Shown here one piece after another: positions 23,823 through 36,200 of a stretch of 64,000 nt of DNA. Location of the stretch: contig OZ037772.1 of the NCBI GenBank assembly GCA_964035545.1, positions 6,659,889 through 6,723,888 of the forward strand. The letters are read 5' to 3'. The translations under genes and the position numbers were made by a program. Within the stretch, counting starts at the first letter, position 1. Each line of letters begins with the position of its first letter. This DNA comes from Bugula neritina (lineage: Eukaryota; Bryozoa; Gymnolaemata; Cheilostomatida; Bugulidae). The notes under the pieces were generated by a model that was given only the letters and a program-made list of their open reading frames with translations, ran no database searches and had not been told where the DNA came from.

Positions 23823-24757
23823 GTAATATGCTAAGCAAATGGTAAACTTGGTTTTTAATATGCTCTATGTTTTACATTTTCATTCATATTGTTCAAAATT
23901 TGGATTTATGGCAAAATTTGTTGCTCTTATAACTGAATGAGTTAGCTTTTCACAAGTCTAATGACATTTTTTAAACATTCGTTATGAATATGGTTTCAAA
24001 AAGTCTGAAAACAGCCAAAAAAAACATTTTTATTATGATTCTTGCCACAAATACTTATCCTTGTTTGATTGATAACGACACATTGAATCGTATCTAATAA
24101 TTATGTTTGTCATGTTGCCTTTTATAGTTAGTCGAGCCTAATCAGAGCCGGTTACCAAAATAATCACTTCCCTAATACATCTTTTTTGCATATATTATAT
24201 TATATAAGTATACTCATATTCAAAAGTTGCTTGTTTAGCGTAACATCCAAGCATGTACACATATCATATTATATTACTATTAAAAAAGTATATTAATATA
24301 CTATATATAGCAGTCTGCTTGTTATAATTATTTACTTCTCAAACAAATTTGAAGTTTTTTTCACAATTTTTTTTAAATATTTGATAAAAACTAAAAAAAA
24401 ATAAAACACACAAGTTTAAAGCTATAGATATGTGGCCATTAATTGTTGTCACTGAGCTAGCTAAAACTATAGCATGTGTTTGCAAATAGTTCTTGTCATA
24501 ACTTATAGTAGACAGAATGTTTGCAACTGTCTATTGCTGCATGTGAATAAGAAATTTATAAAAGAATTTGGCGTTTCCATACATAGTATTAAATAGTTTG
24601 TATAGAAAAGCTGCATTTTAAGACATGGAATACTAACCACTTTATAATCTATAATCTATATGTGATTGCATACAACTAAAATCTTTATACTAATTAATAT
24701 TTAATAATCGAGACTAGCATAGAAGTTTTTCAAGTAGTAAAAGGTGGTAGGTAACTA
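23823..24757 (+). other. 3' flank of T2
   Basis: Paralogous to the T1 flank (3158-4130) and the T4 flank (55881-56790). No gene seen. At about 24768 the sequence changes abruptly into a second copy of TRIM intron 6. Confidence 0.6.
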
Positions 24758-24879
24758 ATATTCACAAACCTTGTCTATAATTAGTTATGAAGTAAATTGA
24801 GTGCACTTTGAAATATTTTTTATAAACATTCCAGTTTACTTTGTTCCCATTGCAGTGTATAGCTGTAAATATTAAACAG

Positions 24880-25010
24880 GCGTTGTTCTCAAGAGACTGA
24901 CTCATGATAAGTTACCAACTGCGTTTGCTGGAGTAACAAGTATCAGAGATGGAATACTGGCTGTACCTGGTTGGGGAGACAAGAAAGTGTATCTGTTCAA
25001 TATGCAGTAG
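24880..25010 (+). CDS. Orphan TRIM-like last exon (FNMQ class) behind T2
   Basis: After a copy of intron 6 (from about 24768, ending ATTAAACAG at 24879) an open exon encodes the standard end of the propeller, from VVLKRLTHDKLP to YLFNMQ, with TAG at 25008-25010. Its entry phase (1) fits the T2 propeller exon, so T2 could use it as an alternative last exon, replacing the KIET end at 23689-23822. Otherwise it is the last piece of a deleted paralogue. No propeller exon precedes it. Confidence 0.7.
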
Positions 25011-26974
25011 AAATCTCCAGCATTGTAAAGCTTGACAATTCAATAATTCCTGTTTCAAACAATTATTTATCTGTATTATCCTAAATATGTTTCACCTTCC
25101 ATCTGAATATATGTGCGAGTGGATTATGTCCTGCTCTCCCTTCATATATATAAGATTATCAATAACTATTTCGGTAAATAAACAATTCAATAATTCCTGT
25201 TTCAAACAATTATTTATCTGTATTATCCAAAATAATTTCTGTCCTCTATCTAAAAATATGAAGTTATATCCTACTGTCACTTCATATATATAAGATTATC
25301 AATAATCATTTCGGTGGATAAACAAGTGTTAATAAGAAATTACATCATAATTATGTTTGATATATATTTACAAAGTAATTCAATTACATCTTCATGTTTT
25401 TGAATACAAGATTGCTAACAATTACTCTCCGAAATTTATATTTAATTTTACTACCGTCACAACGTTTCAACAGTAAATCATTTCAAATATTATTATACTG
25501 TACTGACTAATCTTTTATGCTGGTTATTTTGTTTAAATTTTCACTTTTACATTTATTGAAACACTTTTAATTTTGAATTCATATGCATGCATTCAGAAAG
25601 ATCATTTATAAATCAATTATTTTAACATTGTTATCATTAGCCTATATATTAAAATATATTTTGTAAAAAGAAATATTCCATCTAATTAACGTTACCAACC
25701 ATGCATGTTAATTCATATAACTTGAATATGTTGTAATTGTTATAATGCTATATCTCTTTACTTGCTAATTTATTTATAAATTTCAAGATTTTTTCTTTCA
25801 TCAAGCTTGATGATAATATTGTCCAATCAAGTTCGGCGAAAAACAACAACGTTGAAACAAGGCCAAAAAATATAACACTATAAATGGAAGTTCGCTGCAT
25901 TTTTTAAAAAGTGGAGACATACAGATATAAATGCATGTGCCTCTTTCAGCACAGTTTCTTTCTACAATTGCTGAGAACACACAATACCAAGATATATTAT
26001 ATATACTACGAAATACCACATTCTTCAGAAAAGCACAAAAGGGGTTCTATAATAGCTATACAAAAAGCATTGGAAATACCACTGCAAAACTGTATAGCAC
26101 TATAAATAGTAGAAACTATTCTGTTATAAGTTACAAAGGAATTAAAAAAATGTTGTGTTTCGATGCCATGCATGATTACATGATTATATTAGATTGCGGT
26201 TCTGCGAAGCTTTTTATTATTGTGTGGAATGTTTAAAAAAAGTAAAAAAAGCTACTTATATAAATAAACACTAAATTAAAATGTAGTTTATTATTTTATA
26301 AGCACATGGTAAGCTTTATATAGGCAGAGTAAAATGTATTTTATTTCTTATCTAATACATAGTTTGGCTGTGTGTGAAACCTGCATAATTTGTGATCATT
26401 GGGTGTCTCAAAATATGCAAGATTAGCTATATACCAACACAAAATTACAGCTATACATTACATAACTATCAATTGGCAAAAGCTTGCTATAGTAACATCT
26501 GTCTTTCTTGCTCATTGTAATACTCACTATAGCATATGCATTTGTGATTACATAAAACAACTCATTACATATTGTATCATAACATTATTTGATTGATTCA
26601 ATAAAATTAATGCTTTTGGCAACAAAAAATGCTGAGCTAGCTGTGGGTACTATAGCTCTCAGCTTGTACTGAATATACAAAGGCTATACTGATTAACTTA
26701 TATTATTGTCTCAGACAGCTCCTAGTATATATGTAAAGCAGTAGGAGCAAAGGCTGTTGATACAGATACTAAAGCAATACTAATTGATTTCTTTTGATTC
26801 TATTATAACTAAATGCTTGCAATTACAAAAAATTAATATGTTTTATAGAATAAAATTCTAAGCCAGCATTATTATGATTAAAGCTATAGACATGATAAAT
26901 ACGGATACAATTTTGCATATTACAGAGTGCAGTAAGTCCAGAGGAGACAAAAGAACCTACCAGAAGACAAAGAC

Positions 26975-27127
26975 AAAAACAAATGAAACTGACTGCCGTT
27001 TTGTATGTAGGTTACTCCTTCAACTGTTTTCTGCTTCAGTATAGCTACATACCATCTACTGTATCACTCCACTGCTTACTACTCTAGTATAACTATACAC
27101 CAATTACTGTATCACTGATAAGGAAAG
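26975..27127 (+). promoter_or_regulatory. Upstream module m3 (orphan)
   Basis: Recurrent module with AAATGAAACTGACTGCCG, CTTCAGTATAGCTACATACC and CTAGTATAACTATACACC, ending AAAG/GTGAGT (donor 27128). The nearest RING exon downstream is T3, 6.1 kb away. Either a distal start site or the scar of a lost gene. Confidence 0.45.
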
Positions 27128-27784
27128 GTGAGTTGAAAACATGAACACGTTTCCTTTTCCATATTTCACTTGACTTCTTTTGAGGTCGAGGTATAGATAT
27201 GCTCTGGTGATTAGCTATTCATAATTTTTCCTACAAATTGTCTATTTATCAATCTTGATGTCATATTTCTGATTTAGTCTTGGTTTGAAATTTTCCTATA
27301 TTATCATATTATAACAATTTCTTTTTATATTAAACTTGGACTGCATATGTTTTTTTTCATTTTAACCAAGTACACTTAAATCAAATTTATGATTCTAATA
27401 TTTTAGTTTAATAAAATTGGGGCAACGTACTGCATCTTTTATCTCATCATTTGCTTGTGAAATGTACTTTTGAATGAAAAACAAAAGTATAATAAATTTT
27501 AGAAAATGCATAAATATTGGCATTCAATAATTCATAATCAATTTATTAGATAAATGTTATTAACATGCTACATATGTAGCAAAACAGTCTATAGCTATCT
27601 GGCTTATAGTATAACTACCTGGTAGAAACTGACGCACTTGTGTCTTATTCAAAAATAGAAGCTGCGCAAACTATTTGCAATTAGTAAGAAAACTGGAAAA
27701 TTATAAGTATTGGAACATTCTTGGCTATATAACTTGAATACAGATCATTAATAGTAATGCAAAAATCAATATCATAATCTAAAT

Positions 27785-28198
27785 ATTGCAGAAAGAATTG
27801 AAGATAAACATAGAGAACATATTAAAATGTTGCTTCATAGTTTTTGACACTAACGTAGCTGCAGTATTCAAATACAGACGCCATCATATTGTCTCCCCAA
27901 CATTTGGATGTTTGTGTTTTATAAAATGTTCTACCAACATTCTGTAAGCACATAAAATAAATATTTGCATAATGCTGCATAAGTGTGTAATGCTGCTGGT
28001 ATAAAATGTTGTGAGTCAACATCAATATACTATAAAGTGTAGACATGTTATGTTCTATAGATATCGAGCAAGGTTTTGAGAAACGGTGCCAACAAAGTTT
28101 TTCATCAACAACTCTGTATGACTGTCACTATATATGATGTAGCATTAAATATATGCAAGGTTTTTTAAAGCAGTTGTAAACTATTGTTATTAGAACAC
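27785..28198 (+). mobile_element. Deletion derivative of the Mutator-type element
   Basis: This sequence contains both ends of the neighbouring element in the opposite orientation but no transposase. It joins CCAACATTC directly to TGTAAGCACATAAAAT, where the full element has about 2 kb between those strings. A copy also lies at 39650-40080 in the duplicated block, so it was in place before that duplication. Confidence 0.6.
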
Positions 28199-30499
28199 TG
28201 GTTTACAACTGTTTTTACAACTATGCAGCATTATGCAAACATTTATTTTATGTGCTTACATTGCTGCACTTTATCTAATAAAAGCTTGCCCATTCGCTTT
28301 TGCACATGACCTACGCATTCAAGTTTCTCAACAACAACATCTGGGCCATAGGGTTGGGCATTACTTACAGCACTATAAGACTTGGAGTCTCTATCCCCTA
28401 AATATTTTACAAACCGTACTCCTCTCTTTTCGACTGACCTCCTGAAAATTCTAACCATACCTACCGGCTCCATACCACTAGCTGAACCCTCATGATTTTT
28501 GACACAACTATGCTCTGGTGGTATACTATCTTTATGACTGGCACATGTAAAACAATAACTAGAGAGAACTTCAGTATCAACTACTTTACCTGGTTTTCCT
28601 ACTGAGTGGGTAATAACAGTAGCTACCCCATTCTTACTACTAAAGCCCCTACGCTGCCAGGTAACATCACAAGATACTGTTATATCACTACTGTTACTCA
28701 TACTAGCAGCTTCCCTGGCAGCCTGGTCCATTGACTTACTAGCTAGCTCCTTAGTAATTTTACCAAGTCGCTCTACATCCTTGGCCCACTCACTAAAAGC
28801 AACAGGTGGGGGCAAACCTAGATGAGCAGAAATAGTTGCAGCAGTACTTCTATGCCCACCTGCCAAGGTTGTACCAAAAGCCAACCGAGTATTCAAAGAA
28901 AACCTATGATCTACATCACGATCACTCATTACACTACTTTCAATAAGAACACCACAAACAGAACAGGTAAAATCAAAAGCTGGTACAATTCCACTATGGC
29001 ATTTTACACTAATTCGCAAGGACATAGCAGGGTGATCTTTACAAGCAATACTACCAGATGACAACCTACCCATAAGTTCTAAAACTAACTTAGTCTGCAC
29101 TATAATACTGTCAGGCTGAGAATTTGCAGAACTAAATAAGAAATTTGAAGTACTTAGCTGATCATTTAGTTTAGCAGAGCTGGCAGTTGCAGCAGGAGTA
29201 GTGCCGGTAACTGTAGGTGTAGCATCACTAGTCAGACTCAAAGAGCTGGAGGCAGTCGGTGGTATAAGTTGATGGTCAGATGCAGCAGACTGGGGCTCCA
29301 ATTGAAAGTCCATAGTACTAACTGAAAAGCTTGTAGATGCACTTAGATGTGCAGTAGAGTTAGTTACATTAGTGTTACTAATAGTAGTAGCGATAACTGG
29401 CGTAGCGATAACTGGCGTAGCGGTGCTGGCAATAGCTAGTAGTAGTAGTAGTAGTAATCGTCATGGGTGGTCTAGTAGTAGGCGTAGTTGTGGGCGTCGT
29501 TGCACTTGCAGGCGTCGTAGCACTTGCAGGCGTCGTAGTAGTAGTACTAGTAGTAATATCAAGTAGTACTGGGTCAGCTTTTCTGTACTGATTTCCTCGA
29601 AACTGCCTTTTTTTAACCTTAGGCATGTTTACTGTGTCTGTAGTATACGTGCTGCTATGTTAGAGACTTATATAACGAGTCGGTACGAATATAAATATTA
29701 TGTAATATTACTAATGTCAAAATAAGTAAATCACGGCACTTCGTAAAACAAAATGTTGATAAATATAAAGTCAAATATGTCTTCTCTTTATTTTCACCGG
29801 TTGTAGAAGATCTAGATGAAGGATTGATGGTAAATTATCAGATTGTTTTGGCAGTTTGGAATATTGCGTGTAGCTTCTTTGTTCGTTTTGGCAAACAGGA
29901 TGTGCGTCACAGATCACGCGATAAGCACAGCCAATAAATGAAGTGAATCACGGGTCACGGGGTCAGGGTAATAAAATTCGACAAAACTATGCCAAATCAA
30001 TTATCTTTGTTTTGCCTCAATGCGCTTACTGAGAGGTGTTATACACGGCCCATTAGTAAAGTAGACTTTTCTGAAACTAATGCTGTACAGTGCAACTGAG
30101 AATGCCGAGTTGAAAACAGTTAACAATGGTGCTAAAGTTAGTGATTATGGCTGCATTTTTTTTGTTTTTCACACCAGTTGCAACAAAGGGGTAACTTTAA
30201 ATACACAATTTTAATAGAAAGAAAAGTAGAATATCAAAAAGAATCACATCACTCGAATCTGGAAATTTTAGAGTTTTTATGCATAGTAAAATCAAAATAT
30301 GGCCAAATTGACCACAATTTCTTAATTTTTTAATCATAGAATGTTGGTGGAAAATTTTATAAAACATCAATTTCCAAATGTTTGGGGAGACAATATGATG
30401 GCGTTTGTATTTAAATACTGCAGCTACATTAGTGTCAAAAACTATGAAGCAACATTTTAATATGTTCTCTATATGCTTCTCTTCAATTCCTTTTTAAAA
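28199..30499 (-). mobile_element. Mutator-type DNA transposon, inverted beside its derivative
   Basis: The insert is bounded by an 11-bp direct repeat, TATTAGAACAC, at 28188-28198 and 30500-30510, in the size range of Mutator-like target duplications. The paralogous block near 40075-40100 runs TGTTATTAAATC... CAGCTGAC without it. The outer 150 bp (30342-30490) are the reverse complement of 27797-27950, and 28223-28259 of about 27950-27990. No terminal inverted repeats proper to this insert were found. It carries the transposase gene. Confidence 0.7.
28243..29626 (-). pseudogene. Mutator-like transposase, N-terminal part, frameshifted and truncated
   Basis: On the minus strand an ATG at 29626 opens MPKVKKRQFRGNQYRKAD, the usual start of this transposase family, followed by a Thr/Pro/Ala-rich low-complexity stretch. 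The frame breaks in an ACT repeat near 29435-29460 and resumes in another frame through 29313 to 28243. The body has a Cys/His region (CSVCG), SCDVTWQRRGFSSKNGVAT with the first catalytic Asp, FTCASHK, CVKNHEGSASGMEPVG, YLGDRDSKSY with a second Asp, and LECVGHVQKRMGKLL. It ends soon after, where family members go on for a few hundred residues with the third acidic residue. The end at ATG/GTAAGC could be a splice donor, but no following exon was seen. It would catalyse cut-and-paste transposition; this copy looks dead. Confidence 0.8.
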
Positions 30500-30938
30500 T
30501 ATTAGAACACGTATTTTCACTTTAGCTGACAATGTTGGCAGATATTTTGTTAGAAGCGCTTTCTAATCGTTGTAGTAAAATATGCGTATCACACTTTAAT
30601 ATTTTGTGTGGTTTGATAATTTTATGGTTCAAAAACTATGAGCAATTATTACAAAAATAAACTATAAAAAACAATCATAACACCATATATAAAGCTTTAT
30701 TCAATATTTCAAAAATAAATTTTTTAATATTTATTGGAATAATATTCCAGATTTAAGAAAAATGTAATGCAGCTACTATATTGACAGCATGAAAACTTCT
30801 CAAAGGCAACTAAGAGATTTCTCTGCCGTCCTTCTTCGAACAACCATTTTTTGAGATTAAAAGTAGATACTCAGATATAACAACTTTACAGAAGAACAGA
30901 ATGTCGCTGTAAATTACTTTTGTATTGCGTCTTCTTTT

Positions 30939-31359
30939 GGGTCAGTTTACTTCATTTAGTACACACCAGCAAATTATGACCTAACATTAAAGTTTGCTCC
31001 AAATCCATTGAAATTTACTATACATGGTATTTTTATGTGCTGGTTTTAATTACGCATAACAGCAAAGGCTGGGAGGGGATTCCCCAACATTAAAGCACAG
31101 GTCATTGTCATATGCACTTAATATTCTATATGCACGGACCGTTACGAAAAACCGTAACGGTCCGTAACCAAAACTAGCTGAATAATTAGGGAAAAACGTG
31201 GGAAATGAAACAAAATTAAAAAGAACTTTGATTATTTAGGTATATTTATTGGTGCTTAACTAGTTTTGGCCAAAAAACCATGCTCATTACCAGCTAAATT
31301 GTGAAAAATAGCTAAAAACTGAAGATTTCGAGTGTGTACTAAATTAAGTAAAATGACCC
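30939..31359. mobile_element. MITE, 421 bp, GGGTCA terminal inverted repeats
   Basis: GGGTCAGTTTACTTCATTTA at the left is inverted at the right (TAAATTAAGTAAAATGACCC, allowing mismatches), about 28 bp of TIR. Inside is a perfect 12-bp hairpin, CGGACCGTTACG / CGTAACGGTCCG (31135-31164). Other copies are at 36199-36624, 63064-63490, and truncated at 11130-11264 and 32155-32288. No coding frame. Confidence 0.75.
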
Positions 31360-32154
31360 TTTTCTGATGCACCACAATCCAGTACACAATCCTACACAAC
31401 CTACTACAAAGTCTTATGAATGTGAAAACTTAATGACTTGCACTATAAATACCAGGATTAGTCAATTCTTGACACCTACATTGAGATGCTTTCCTAGATG
31501 TAACAAGTAATGGCTACTCAAAGTAATGCTAAGTTGAAATAAATCTATAGTCAAATATTGGCTTTTGCAATAATGTTATGCTATCTTGTAATGTGGCGCT
31601 TTGAAGATAAGGTAATTGGTTGTTATAGTGTGCTCTATAGCTCTAAACTGTTTTCTTGCATAACGAGTTTTTTTGTTAGAGCTTAAGTACCATAATAATC
31701 ATCATCCCTGGAATTTGCTTATCACAATATATTGTTTGCAATGCATGAGTTTTATGGCTTTGACATTTGCATTTCAATCACCGGTAACTTTCAGATTGCA
31801 TTGGTATTTGAGTAATTGTTACAGGGTTGCAGCGTCAATTTGTTAGAGTTTTAGCTTGTAATTAGGCAGTAACTTGTTTCATTTAGTTTTTTTCACCTAA
31901 TCTTTAGATATGATAATTGTTTGAAAGCATAGCCCCTGTTCCTTTTGTTTAAATGGCAGCCATGATGCATCTTTTTTATATTAATAATAAAAAGTATTGT
32001 ATATAAGTATTGGTTAGCATTGCCTGGGTTTAGTGCCAAGCAGTTGAACAACGATGTTGTTTTTTTAGTTTCAAAATGTATATAGGAATTCTGCCACATT
32101 GCCACATCTGCCACATTAGATATAAAATATAAAAAGTCAGGCAAAATAAGAAAA

Positions 32155-32288
32155 AAATTGAATTATTTAGTTGTATTTGTTATTATTCTATTAGTTTAAA
32201 GCAAAACATATATATTAGCAGCAAAATTGTAAAACAAAAGGTACAAACTAGAGTAATTTGGTGTGTAACAAATTAGGTAAAATGACCC
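32155..32288. mobile_element. Right half of the GGGTCA MITE
   Basis: Matches the right half of the MITE, from ATTTAGTTGTATTTG to GGTAAAATGACCC. The left half is replaced by unrelated sequence. Confidence 0.55.
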
Positions 32289-32289
32289 A

Positions 32290-32955
32290 TCTCTACATTA
32301 CTGCAGACTTTCTTACTCAGTTTATGGCAGAATGTTGCACGAAAATACCTAAAAGCTTGTTCTAATTATTGCACAAATAGATAACAAGCAACAAAAGTCC
32401 TAACCAACTACATACAGTTTTATAGCATTGGGACTGCTGATAACCTATAATAACTAAGTACTTTCTCACAATTGAATATAAACTATAGGCTAAGTAATAA
32501 AGAAACTGGCGTATAGAGTTATTGATAACAAGATTAAGTTTAATTTAGAGTTTAGACATTGGGTTCATGCAATCAAAACATTTAAGAGGCAAGCTCAGCG
32601 GACATTCTAGCATAGAACCGCCCTGCAGTTATACAACTTGTTATAGTAAGTTTACCTTGGTGATGTGTGATAACATATTACAAACTAAAATATAATAATA
32701 AAGAAAAGCTAATTAGAAGAAAGTTATTAGCTGCTTATCTTTTGTTATTTGCACACACCACTTTAGCTGATCATAATTATATATTAATAATTCAAAATAC
32801 GTGCGAACATAGTATGTTTACATTACCATTACAATGTTTTATCTGATGGATAGCCTAGGATACTCTAACATAGACTAATCACAAGATATACTAGGTGGTA
32901 AGCTAAATAGTTTTGTTACATTTTCTAGTATCTGAATGAAACTGAACTAAGAACA
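32290..32955. other. Intergenic DNA before T3
   Basis: AT-rich single-copy-looking sequence within this window. I see no open frame, repeat or RNA gene that I can support. Confidence 0.4.
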
Positions 32956-32959
32956 GAGG

Positions 32960-33077
32960 CTATGTTGATAAAAGAAAACTGGCCATACTGCGCTTTGTAA
33001 TTAATTCATTTAGCAGTCAACTGCTTTAAAATAGCCTCGTACAATAACTATACTGTATTTTTGATTTGAAATTTGAG
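32960..33077 (+). promoter_or_regulatory. Diverged upstream module of T3
   Basis: Retains the outline of the module (GATAAAAGAAAACTGGCC, AGTCAACTGCTTTAAAATAG, ACAATAACTATACTGTA) and the donor GAG/GTGAGT at 33078. An acceptor at 33261-33262 (GATAGTTTAG) would leave a 185-bp 5'-UTR intron ending 12 bases before the T3 ATG. Confidence 0.4.
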
Positions 33078-33274
33078 GTGAGTTTTTACATTATTTTTAG
33101 TTTAAAATAGATTGAGTCGCAGATAACTGAATTACAAGAATTGAAAATTTAATTCTGTTTAATGTAATGGATAGGGCATTTCTGTTGATAGAGTATACAC
33201 AACTAAAACAATAATGAGCGGATTGTGGCGAATAATATGTGTTTTCTGTTATGATAGTTTAGAGAAAAATAAAG

Positions 33275-36200
33275 ATGGCTGCCCAGCAACTAACAGAATG
33301 GTATGAGTGTGGTTATTGTGTCTCTAAGAGAGATGACATGAGAGATCCAAGAGAGCTGCCTTGTCAGCATGTATTCTGTTTGAGTTGTATTCAAGGACAT
33401 TACAGTAAACATAGAACTGTGACCTGCCCTATTAACACTTGTGGGTAAGTACTATGTATATACTGATCGTGTCTTTAAAGTACTTATGTTGTAGTAATAC
33501 TATTAACAAAAGAGTTCTTAGTTGTCTTTGTAAATCTATATGTGTTGACTTTGAACTACTTATTGTAAACTTCATGTGCTTACTCTCAGCTAATTTGCAA
33601 AAGACTACAATCTGTGAACTTGGATGTTTAATAATTTTAGGGTTTTACTCAAAATTAAATTTATAAAGATTAAAATTAAAAAGTACATTTTTACACACAT
33701 GCAAACATATTATTATTGTATGAGATTGAAAAGAGGCTTAAATACTACGAAAAACAGATAAGAATGATTTCATCAGTGTCATAGCAAAATTAATTTGTTT
33801 ATACAGGATTGCTAAATTTATTTGCGTATTTTTTTTTCAAAATCTCAACACTAATCAATTTTAGAGAAGTGTATGAATCAATAGAGTTTGAAAGTCTGCC
33901 AAAGATTACCATAGCAGTATGTTACTGTGTGACATGCAAAGACAAGTTCTGTTCTCATCATCAGCAGGTAAAATTATATTCTCTCTTAGTCTCATATAAA
34001 ATAGGGATGTGAGCAAATAGTATTTAAACTATTTATAGTGCATTTTGATAAACAATTTCAGTTTATAGTTATAATTTTGTAACCATATGGAATGGTCATA
34101 TTGAAAATTGAAGTCTGAAATGCAACAGTGGATGAAAAAGTTCTTATGGTAAAATCATTTACTTTTCATTTCACCTTTATATATCAAAAAGATGCTTGTA
34201 TTACAGAGTTGCTCCTCTTGGTTGTTTTAAAACATGTAACTGACCAATTTCTTCTACTAATTGAATTTATAGAAGCGTTTTTTGTTCGTTATATGGAGAT
34301 AGTATATTAAAATAATGCAAAGTAAAGTTGAGTCTATTAAACAGCACTTGTTACTGCTCATCTCTTCATTTAAATGGTTCACTTATACTTATAATCAGCT
34401 GAAAAGAGCATATATTTTAGATTAAAGTTAATGATAATTTTTAATTATGTGTCTAGCTTTTGAAGTGATGCTTTGAAGTTGGAAGCAGAATACATTGTTG
34501 AAAGAAATTGGTCCGTTTTTGAATGTGCACTCCGTAGTAAGTCATTGACTGCACATGACAAATACACTGTAAATTATACAACAATAAGCTAAATGTCTCA
34601 TGTGATCATATACATAGCGCAGACATTTTTTAAAAATATGCTTCTGCTTTTTCAACAACTTTAATAAAGTCACTTCAAAAAAATACTATCTCACATTCTA
34701 GGTGCATCAGACACTTCATAGTGATTCTCACAAGGTCGTGGGCATTGATGTCTACAAGAGATCACCTGCTAGTTATGACAAACCAATATGTGAACATCAT
34801 CAAGAGGTTCTAGTAAAAGCTTGTAAGAAATGTGACAAACTGATCTGCTTTGAGTGTGAGATAGATGGCTATGACTGCACAAGTGAGTAGCGAAGTGTAC
34901 ACATATAAAACAGATAAATTAAACTTAGAGTATTGTTGGTTGCAATACAAATTGATGCCGCTTATTTAAACAAATGAAATTATACTTGACTTTGCTGTTG
35001 TTTTTTTAAAGAATAAGCTAACATAGTGTAATGGATTCTCATCCTCTATATCAGTTCTGAAATAACTGCAATTTGTGGTCCAAGTCTTGGCTCTGCCAAA
35101 TTTTGGAGCTGCCAAATTTCGGACCACAAAAGCTCCTTTGTCTACATGTTCTCTTGTTCTCTGTGTATAAAAGCAGGCGAGTTCCAGTGTAGATTCAGTC
35201 TACTACTAGAGCTCGCCTGGGTAAGTCAAAGTTATTTCTGCTACAATAAAACATTTTGAACTCTACTACCTCAACTTTTCTTGTTCTGCACTAAGTTACA
35301 TTCAACCCACAAGTTTATCACAATATTTATAAAGTTTAAGTTGTGAGATTTTTCCACCTTTTAATGGTTGTTACAGTTATATTACATGTGCTCAGCCAAC
35401 AACAAATAAAAAAAATACAGCTTATATGTAGACTACTGAATGTCAGTCTAGTAACAGTTCCTTCTTCACTGACATTCATATCTGAACATGAGACAAATGG
35501 TCAGTGTGTGGCAGCTCATCACAGACAAGATGGTGACATACTCATAGGTACTGCTAATAGAATACAGTTACTGAGTAGAGATGGTAATGATCTGAGTGAA
35601 TACAGTACAAGTGAGAAGAGAGTAACAGGAGTGATTGAGACTCCTCAGAATGTCTTCATTCTACACAGAAAAGGTGACGTATCTAAGGTAGAGATGTGCT
35701 TAGCTGGTGACATCACAAAGAGACAACAGCTGTTTCAGTTTGATAGAACAAGTGCTATTGCAGCAGTAATGGCAGTCTCTGACAGATATGTTGTGGTGAA
35801 TCATCCAGATACTGGACAGCTGATCATCTATGACTTTATCACTAAACAGACAGAGACTATTCATCCTGATGTGTATCCACTTGGTCTACACTTTTTACCA
35901 GACGGTCATCTGCTAGGAGCTGGTGGATATAAACTGATGAAGTACAAAGTAGAGAATGGAAAGCTGACTACAGTCTGGACATGTGATGGTGTAACAGATG
36001 GATACAGTGTCTGTACAGATTCTAATGGTCTCATCTATGTTTCTGGAAAATTCCTAAAATCAATTTACATCATTTCTTCATCAGGTACTGCTTGTAATAA
36101 ACGCCAATTAAGATATTTGATGTGGGGAATATAAATATAAAACTTGATGAAAGCTTCTGAATGTAGGAGCTGGCTGAATCAAAGTATATATTGAATATGA

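Larger units (their letters stand above)
25011..32290. repeat. Intergenic segmental duplication, copy 1
   Basis: This block matches 37028-41230 behind T3 in order and orientation: the FNMQ-type flank (CAATTCAATAATTCCTGTTTCAAACAAT), the GTGGAGACATACAGATATAAATGC stretch, the module near 27000, the element end near 27800, and TTGAACAAC-containing text near 32045. Copy 1 additionally contains the Mutator-type element (28199-30499), about 0.9 kb around 30655-31570 with a MITE, and other small insertions. Short frames in it (for example 25801-26236) are not conserved between copies. Confidence 0.7.

Noticed and set aside
25801-26236. Overlapping short frames after T2
   Set aside because: The duplicate block near 37700-38110 has indels and stops breaking them.
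28171-28211. Perfect 11-bp inverted repeat CAGTTGTAAAC / GTTTACAACTG as element TIR
   Set aside because: It arises because the derivative and the full element share this end in opposite orientation; it is not a pair of ends of one element.
35343-35376. Upstream extension of the T3 propeller frame as a separate protein start
   Set aside because: No ATG starts it; the frame is open by chance in intron sequence. A spliced acceptor at 35377 with matching phase explains the region better.
35027-35427. LTR-LTR recombination as the cause of coiled-coil exon loss in T3
   Set aside because: Intron 3 homology to T4 continues on both sides of the LTR-like sequence, so the deletion breakpoint lies further right, near 35380-35428.
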